Source: Bergeyella cardium (GTDB taxonomy: Bacteria; Bacteroidota; Bacteroidia; Flavobacteriales; Weeksellaceae). Taken from it: a DNA stretch of 64,000 bases. Both the position numbers and the translations under genes were made by a program. The stretch spans positions 57,109 through 121,108 of the forward strand of contig NZ_QYCZ01000002.1 of the NCBI RefSeq assembly GCF_003614945.1, in the 5' to 3' direction. The stretch's first letter is position 1. Each line of letters opens with the position of its first letter. The notes under the pieces were generated by a model. The model saw nothing but the letters and a program-made list of their open reading frames with translations. It did no database searches and was not told the DNA's origin. Below, one piece after another: positions 59,315 through 64,000 of the stretch.

Positions 59315-60436
59315 CTACCACAAATAATTTCTATAATGCTCAATCGTAAAACCTGCTCTCTGCCCTTGCATTACTGTATATACAATACAATAGAATACAA
59401 CATACGCGATAACAATAAAGTGTAAACCTCTTCTTAATTGTAAATTTTTTATTGCTGCAATTATATTAGGGATTACCATTACCATAAACACTAAATATAT
59501 AGCAGCCAATCGCCCTGAAAATATAGGACTTCCTCTAAATATAAAATACAAACAAATACCAAACACTCCAATATTTCTCATATATTCATAATAAGGAATT
59601 TGCTTACAAGCATCTTTATCATAGAAATACACAAAAAACATATACATTATACTTATTAAATCTGTAAATTTAATTGTAGATGTATCTCCTTCAATTGTAG
59701 AATATGCTGAAAAACCAGAATATACTTCAACAGGTGCTAAACTTTCAAAAATAGAGATATAATTATATATTTGAAATGGAGATAACAAAACACTTATGAG
59801 TACCATACCCAATAATGTTATTCTATTCATAGGCACAATAGCAATCCAATAAGCCAAAACAAAAACAGCCGATGATTTATGAAATCCCATCGCTAAATAC
59901 ACCATTATAAGAAACATCAATAGATTTCTTTTTTTAATGAAAAGAAATGAAAACATCAATATCCCCATAGCAAAAGCCTGCCTCATATGTCCTGAATCTC
60001 CTGTAAAATAAGACGGAAATAAATAAAGCAACATACTCAGCGCTGGGTATACTACTGATTGTTCAAATGCAAGGTATTTAATTCCAACAGATACAATTGC
60101 AAGAAAGAGTGTAAAAATAAAAAAGGGCAATCCAAAAGAAAAAAAGACCTTCCCTATAACTGAATAAAGCCACTCTATTGGTAATTTATTCTCACGAAAC
60201 AATGCCCCTTCAAGAAGTTCAGAATAATCTATGCTTACACCAAAATCTCTATACATTATAGCATAAACACCATAATCTGCCCCCGCATCTTCCCTTAAAC
60301 CTGAGAGTATAATAAGAAACACTATCACTACCCAAACTCCTTTATAATTCTTATAATCACTGGCATATGTTTCCATAAAACTGAAAACAATAAGTGCAAG
60401 TATAGCAATAAGAAATACGGGGTGTAAAATCGGCAT
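59315..60436 (-). CDS. EpsG/Wzy-type polysaccharide polymerase
   Basis: A 373-residue protein with about ten membrane helices and the early motif SGLREDAGADYGVY, which marks the EpsG family of polysaccharide polymerases (LREDxGxDYxxY). It would join lipid-linked repeat units in the periplasm. Codon use is noticeably more AT-rich than in the flanking housekeeping genes, as usual for such loci. It is packed six bases after the glycosyltransferase gene. Confidence 0.82.
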   Translation of the reverse strand: MPILHPVFLIAILALIVFSFMETYASDYKNYKGVWVVIVFLIILSGLREDAGADYGVYAIMYRDFGVSIDYSELLEGALFRENKLPIEWLYSVIGKVFFSFGLPFFIFTLFLAIVSVGIKYLAFEQSVVYPALSMLLYLFPSYFTGDSGHMRQAFAMGILMFSFLFIKKRNLLMFLIMVYLAMGFHKSSAVFVLAYWIAIVPMNRITLLGMVLISVLLSPFQIYNYISIFESLAPVEVYSGFSAYSTIEGDTSTIKFTDLISIMYMFFVYFYDKDACKQIPYYEYMRNIGVFGICLYFIFRGSPIFSGRLAAIYLVFMVMVIPNIIAAIKNLQLRRGLHFIVIAYVVFYCIVYTVMQGQRAGFTIEHYRNYLW

Positions 60437-60442
60437 TATTCG

Positions 60443-61441
60443 TTAGTTCTTTTTTAAAATAAAGTTTATAATCCTTTCCTGATTAAAAAAATAAAGAAAA
60501 TAATAAATCTTTTTTTTAAGGGGCAAAGATAATATATAATTCGTATCAAACCGCTTGTAGCCTAAGATTTCTCGCCTTGATATCCCTCTGTCTTTAATAA
60601 ACTTTTTTAGTTCCAAAGACATTTTTTGGTAAGTAGATGTATCCTTTACAAAAGCTAAATACGCTAAGAAAGAATATATTCCCTCGAGTATTTGAAATCC
60701 TTTCAACTCTTTTAGTTTATGGCTATATACTGATGTATAAAAAGTCTGTTCCACATCTTCCACTGCTCTCAGGATATCCAAACCTTTTTCAGTATGTGTT
60801 TTGGTAATAGAATCCTGCCTTTCCAAGTACTGATAATGATATTTCTGTGTCTGTGCTATTGTCTTACAGCTGAGCAAAAGTTGTGGAATCAGTTGTATAT
60901 CTTCAAAATGAATGCCTTTTTTAAATTTTTTATTATCAAAAAGTTTTTTCTTAAAAATCTTATTGCACGCAAAATAACTCAAATCCGAAAACACAGAGAA
61001 CTCCGTTTCCAAATTTATTTTCTCAGGCATATTTGGGATTTGGGTCAGCTTCTGGGTTACATTTCCGTTTTCATCTACTTTTTGCAGGTTGCAGATTACC
61101 ATTTCAGCATCGTACTTTTTTGCCAAATGATACATCTCTTCAAACATCTCAACCGATACATAATCATCAGAATCCACAAAGCCGATAAACTCCCCTTCGG
61201 CTCTTTCTATTCCAAAATTCCTCGCATCGCTCAGCCCTCCATTTTCTTTTGTAAAAGATTTTATTTTATCGGGGTATTTTTCATTAAAACCATCAATTAT
61301 CGCTTGTGAATTATCCGTACTTCCATCATTTACTACAATAATTTCTATCTCTTCCAAGCTCTGATTCACCAAAGAATTCAGGCATTTCTCAAGGTATTTT
61401 TCCACATTATACACAGGAACTATCACTGAAACTTTTTTCAT
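60443..61441 (-). CDS. Glycosyltransferase family 2 protein
   Basis: A 332-residue GT-A fold enzyme with SVIVPVYNVEKYLEKCL at the start, D39 in VVNDGST and the metal-binding DSDD (D90-D93). The C-terminal 130 residues are specific and give no substrate. It is the only dedicated glycosyltransferase in this locus besides the WecA-like enzyme. Its ATG overlaps the brnQ stop by four bases (ATGA), so it is coupled to brnQ. Confidence 0.88.
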   Translation of the reverse strand: MKKVSVIVPVYNVEKYLEKCLNSLVNQSLEEIEIIVVNDGSTDNSQAIIDGFNEKYPDKIKSFTKENGGLSDARNFGIERAEGEFIGFVDSDDYVSVEMFEEMYHLAKKYDAEMVICNLQKVDENGNVTQKLTQIPNMPEKINLETEFSVFSDLSYFACNKIFKKKLFDNKKFKKGIHFEDIQLIPQLLLSCKTIAQTQKYHYQYLERQDSITKTHTEKGLDILRAVEDVEQTFYTSVYSHKLKELKGFQILEGIYSFLAYLAFVKDTSTYQKMSLELKKFIKDRGISRREILGYKRFDTNYILSLPLKKKIYYFLYFFNQERIINFILKKN

Positions 61442-62736
61442 TTCTGGCTTATTTTAGAGATGATATACCCCACCCAAAAAGCAATAACCGATGGCAAAAG
61501 CCATTCAAGATTATAAGAGCTCAGCGGTATACTTTTTTTCAAGTGATAGAGCCTTTCAAAATCCCATTTCATATTCTCAAAAACAGAAATCAAAGACAAT
61601 AAAGCCGTCATCAGCATCCCCAAAACATACGGGAGCTTATAGTCTACCTTTCTGCCAAATACCAATATCAGTAGCAACAATGTAAATGTTACGGGATAGA
61701 TAAATATCAATATATCTGCCGCATAGTTTATAATCTCTTCCACACTATTTACAGATAAGATTAATGATACTATACTGCACACCGCTACAGCTATTCTATA
61801 CGATATCCTCCCCTTGCTGATATTCTCAAAAAATGCTCCAGTAGCCGAAGTAAGCGCTATGGCTGTGGTAAGGCAGGCGAGAGAAATCGCAACAGAAATC
61901 ACAAAAGTTCCATTATGCCCAAGTACAGATTTTGATATATAAAGCAACAGTTCCGAGCGAGCGACTTCTCCTTCTGTCTGATAATCCGTCATTGCACCAA
62001 GATAAATCAATCCCCCATAGACAAACAATAATGCCACAGTAGATACCACCCCTGCCCATATCGTAATATTGGTTTTCTCGTGTTCAGTGGTATACCCACT
62101 ATTTATTACTCCTGAGATAATTAGCCCGGCAAATATCACAGATGCAAGCACATCCAGTGTCTGATATCCTTCCGTAAAACCGAGCTTAAAACTCTCCATT
62201 AGTGATTCTCCCTCTATCAAAGGCTCCTTCACAGGGCTCATTACCCCCATTAGAATAAGCAGTACAAGAGCCAAAAGCAAAAACGGCGTTAATACCTTAC
62301 CAATAACATCTACTATTTTAGTTTTAGAGATAGAAAGCACAAAGACTAAGGCAAAAAACACAACCGAAAACACAAGGCTGTTCATCTCTGGGAAGAAGGG
62401 CTTAAATCCCACTTCATAAGTCGTTGCTCCCGTTCGGGGGATTGCGATAATAGGACCTATACAGAGTATAATCAGCAGAGCAAGGCTGTTGATGAGTACA
62501 GGGGGGAGCTTCTTCCCAAGGTCAGTAAAGGTATTCCCCGTTACCGCCACCATCATCACCCCTAAAAATGGAGCAAAAATCGCCGTAATAAAGAAGCCCA
62601 ACAGCCCAAGCCACCAATCCTCACCCGTATACAGCCCGATAAATGGAGGGATAATCAAATTCCCCGCTCCAAAGAACATCGCAAAAAGTGCAAAGCCCAC
62701 CGTCGTTATGGTTATCCACTTATTCTTCTGTTTCAT
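61438..62736 (-). CDS. brnQ: Branched-chain amino acid transporter BrnQ
   Basis: A 432-residue secondary transporter with about twelve helices. The start FALFAMFFGAGNLIIPPFIG and the AIPRTGATTYEVG segment are signatures of the LIVCS family, which imports leucine, isoleucine and valine with sodium. It lies 15 bases after hflX and overlaps the glycosyltransferase gene by four bases, an unexpected position within a polysaccharide transcript. Confidence 0.92.
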   Translation of the reverse strand: MKQKNKWITITTVGFALFAMFFGAGNLIIPPFIGLYTGEDWWLGLLGFFITAIFAPFLGVMMVAVTGNTFTDLGKKLPPVLINSLALLIILCIGPIIAIPRTGATTYEVGFKPFFPEMNSLVFSVVFFALVFVLSISKTKIVDVIGKVLTPFLLLALVLLILMGVMSPVKEPLIEGESLMESFKLGFTEGYQTLDVLASVIFAGLIISGVINSGYTTEHEKTNITIWAGVVSTVALLFVYGGLIYLGAMTDYQTEGEVARSELLLYISKSVLGHNGTFVISVAISLACLTTAIALTSATGAFFENISKGRISYRIAVAVCSIVSLILSVNSVEEIINYAADILIFIYPVTFTLLLLILVFGRKVDYKLPYVLGMLMTALLSLISVFENMKWDFERLYHLKKSIPLSSYNLEWLLPSVIAFWVGYIISKISQK

Positions 62737-62751
62737 TATATTGAGTTTTTT

Positions 62752-63957
62752 TTATTCTTCGTCAAAGTATTCAAAAAGAAAATCATTATACGGGAATCGC
62801 GAGATATGTATCCTGTGTACTTCATCATAAATCATTTTTTTCATCTCTGGGAAGTTTTCTTTCGTCAGTGCAGAAATAAAAACCGTTGGATATTTAGACT
62901 TTGCCATCCAAGTTTTTTTCCATTCATCCAGAGATATATTTTCTCTTTTCGCTGGTGTCAAGTCATCTTCATCTTTCTTCACATAAGAGAATCCATCTAT
63001 TTTATTAAAGACCATTATCATCGGTTTCTGGTGTGCATCTATCTCTTGCAGTATCTGGTGTACCGAATTAATATGGTCCTCAAAGCTCTCGTGAGAGATA
63101 TCCACAATATGAAGCAGTAAATCTGCCTCCCTCACTTCATCAAGGGTAGATTTAAAGCTCTCCACAAGCTGCGTTGGTAGTTTTCTAATGAATCCTACCG
63201 TATCGGTCAGCAGAAACGGCAGGTTTCCAATTACCACTTTCCTCACCGTCGTGTCGAGGGTTGCAAAGAGTTTGTTTTCAGCAAACACATCGGATTTTGA
63301 TAGCGCATTCATCAGCGTAGATTTCCCTACATTCGTATAGCCTACTAAGGCTACCCTCACCATTTTCCCTCGGTTATTTCTCTGGGTTGCCATCTGTTTG
63401 TCTATCGTTTTCAGTTTCTCTTTCAGCAGGGCTATTCTATCCCGTATAATCCTCCTATCGGTTTCTATTTCCGTTTCTCCAGGACCTCTCATCCCTATCC
63501 CTCCTCTTTGCCTCTCTAAGTGCGTCCACATCCTCGTCAGTCTTGGTAGCAGGTATTCATATTGTGCCAGTTCTACCTGTGTTCTCGCATAGGAGGTCTG
63601 TGCTCTCTGTGCAAAAATATCTAATATCAGATTCGTTCGGTCAAGTATCTTCACCTCCATTTCTCTTTCAAGGTTTTTTAGTTGTGAGGGCGATAGCTCA
63701 TCATCAAAAATCACTGTTCCAATCTCATTTTCCCTTACAAAATCCCTTATTTCCTCCATTTTCCCTTTCCCCACAAATGTCCTCGAATCAGCCTGCGTCA
63801 GTTTCTGTGTAAACCGCCTCTCCACACTTGCCCCTGCCGTATAGGCGAGAAATTCCAGCTCATCTAAATACTCCGTCAGCTTATCTTCATCCTGCTCTCT
63901 GGTAATCAATCCCACCAAAACCGCCTTCTCATACCTATGTTCCTTTCTTTCTATCAT
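62752..63957 (-). CDS. hflX: GTPase HflX
   Basis: A 401-residue ribosome-associated GTPase that splits stalled or hibernating ribosomes. The N-terminal domain carries SPSQLKNLE and GPGETEIETDRR, and the G domain has G1 GYTNVGKS (residues 206-213), G3 DTVGF and G4 NKID. Length is normal. Only 43 bases lie between its start and the window edge; no clear promoter box is seen there. It is the first visible gene of the run down to the Wzc-like gene. Confidence 0.95.
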   Translation of the reverse strand: MIERKEHRYEKAVLVGLITREQDEDKLTEYLDELEFLAYTAGASVERRFTQKLTQADSRTFVGKGKMEEIRDFVRENEIGTVIFDDELSPSQLKNLEREMEVKILDRTNLILDIFAQRAQTSYARTQVELAQYEYLLPRLTRMWTHLERQRGGIGMRGPGETEIETDRRIIRDRIALLKEKLKTIDKQMATQRNNRGKMVRVALVGYTNVGKSTLMNALSKSDVFAENKLFATLDTTVRKVVIGNLPFLLTDTVGFIRKLPTQLVESFKSTLDEVREADLLLHIVDISHESFEDHINSVHQILQEIDAHQKPMIMVFNKIDGFSYVKKDEDDLTPAKRENISLDEWKKTWMAKSKYPTVFISALTKENFPEMKKMIYDEVHRIHISRFPYNDFLFEYFDEE

Positions 63958-64000
63958 CGTTAATAGTCAATATTTTTTATATCCAAAATTTCAATTCAAT

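Noticed and set aside
59305..59343. Upstream start of the WecA-like protein
   Set aside because: It would overlap the polymerase gene by 29 bases; the internal ATG gives a normal N-terminus and a ten-base gap.
1..64000. tRNA, rRNA or other structured RNA genes
   Set aside because: I scanned the intergenic gaps by eye for T-loop-like and rRNA-like sequence and found none; a covariance-model search would be decisive.

Overview
The window is about 64 kb of low-GC chromosomal DNA from a Gram-negative member of the Bacteroidota, most likely Flavobacteriia and probably the Weeksellaceae (Chryseobacterium, Riemerella, Bergeyella, Elizabethkingia group). The grounds are the exosortase F pair, type III glutamine synthetase, an S46 dipeptidyl-peptidase, the DUF6089-uppS-bamA-ompH-ompH operon, many lipoproteins with simple lipoboxes, and -7 boxes of the Bacteroidota form TAnnTTTG in front of most transcription units. 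The content is mostly core metabolism and envelope genes. I see no prophage, insertion sequence, CRISPR array, rRNA or tRNA.

Layout. 1-2.9 kb: a TonB-receptor-like outer-membrane barrel, a partial DCC thiol oxidoreductase and the decayed end of an HTTM membrane protein. 3.4-6.2 kb: small conserved proteins (DUF6261, FAH hydrolase, CBS pair, DUF2752, CCC-motif protein). 6.2-13 kb: DUF885 lipoprotein, an LTA-synthase-like sulfatase, pssA, yraN, an S66 carboxypeptidase and a LysE exporter. 13-19.5 kb: glnN, an S46 peptidase and gdhA, separated by a 23-nt hairpin repeat array and a DUF4469 remnant. 19.6-24.6 kb: an apparent peptidoglycan-recycling operon (AmgK-like kinase, RapZ C-terminal domain, MurU-like transferase, dprA) and several small lipoproteins, one frameshifted. 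24.7-30.8 kb: GYDIA kinase, fabD, a LysM/PBP1 protein and an S9 peptidase. 31-34.6 kb: exosortase F with its partner, tsaB and tsf. 34.6-38 kb: a BspA-like leucine-rich lipoprotein, a repeat-rich gap and a BaiN-type flavoprotein. 38-45.8 kb: accB-accC-rocD, an Mla-type ABC pair and small enzymes. 45.8-54.6 kb: NlpC/P60, thioredoxin, uvrB and the BamA operon. 54.8-64 kb: hflX, brnQ and a compact polysaccharide locus (glycosyltransferase, polymerase, WecA-like, Wza-like, Wzc-like).

Themes. Envelope biogenesis dominates: outer-membrane assembly (bamA, two Skp-like chaperones), undecaprenyl carrier synthesis (uppS), polysaccharide polymerisation and export, lipid transport (MlaEF), peptidoglycan turnover and a protein-sorting exosortase. 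Nitrogen and peptide utilisation is the second theme (glnN, gdhA, rocD, S46 and S9 peptidases, BrnQ).

The items most worth a second look are the AmgK/RapZ-C/MurU operon, the HTTM-TonB-DCC unit, the two periodic hairpin arrays (23 nt at 15348-15485; 21-22 nt at 36341-36415, the latter apparently inside a long 5' leader), dispersed GC-rich repeats that have invaded the 3' end of a gene, and promoters placed so close to ATG that leaderless mRNAs are predicted. No search or computation was run; family names come from motif recognition.
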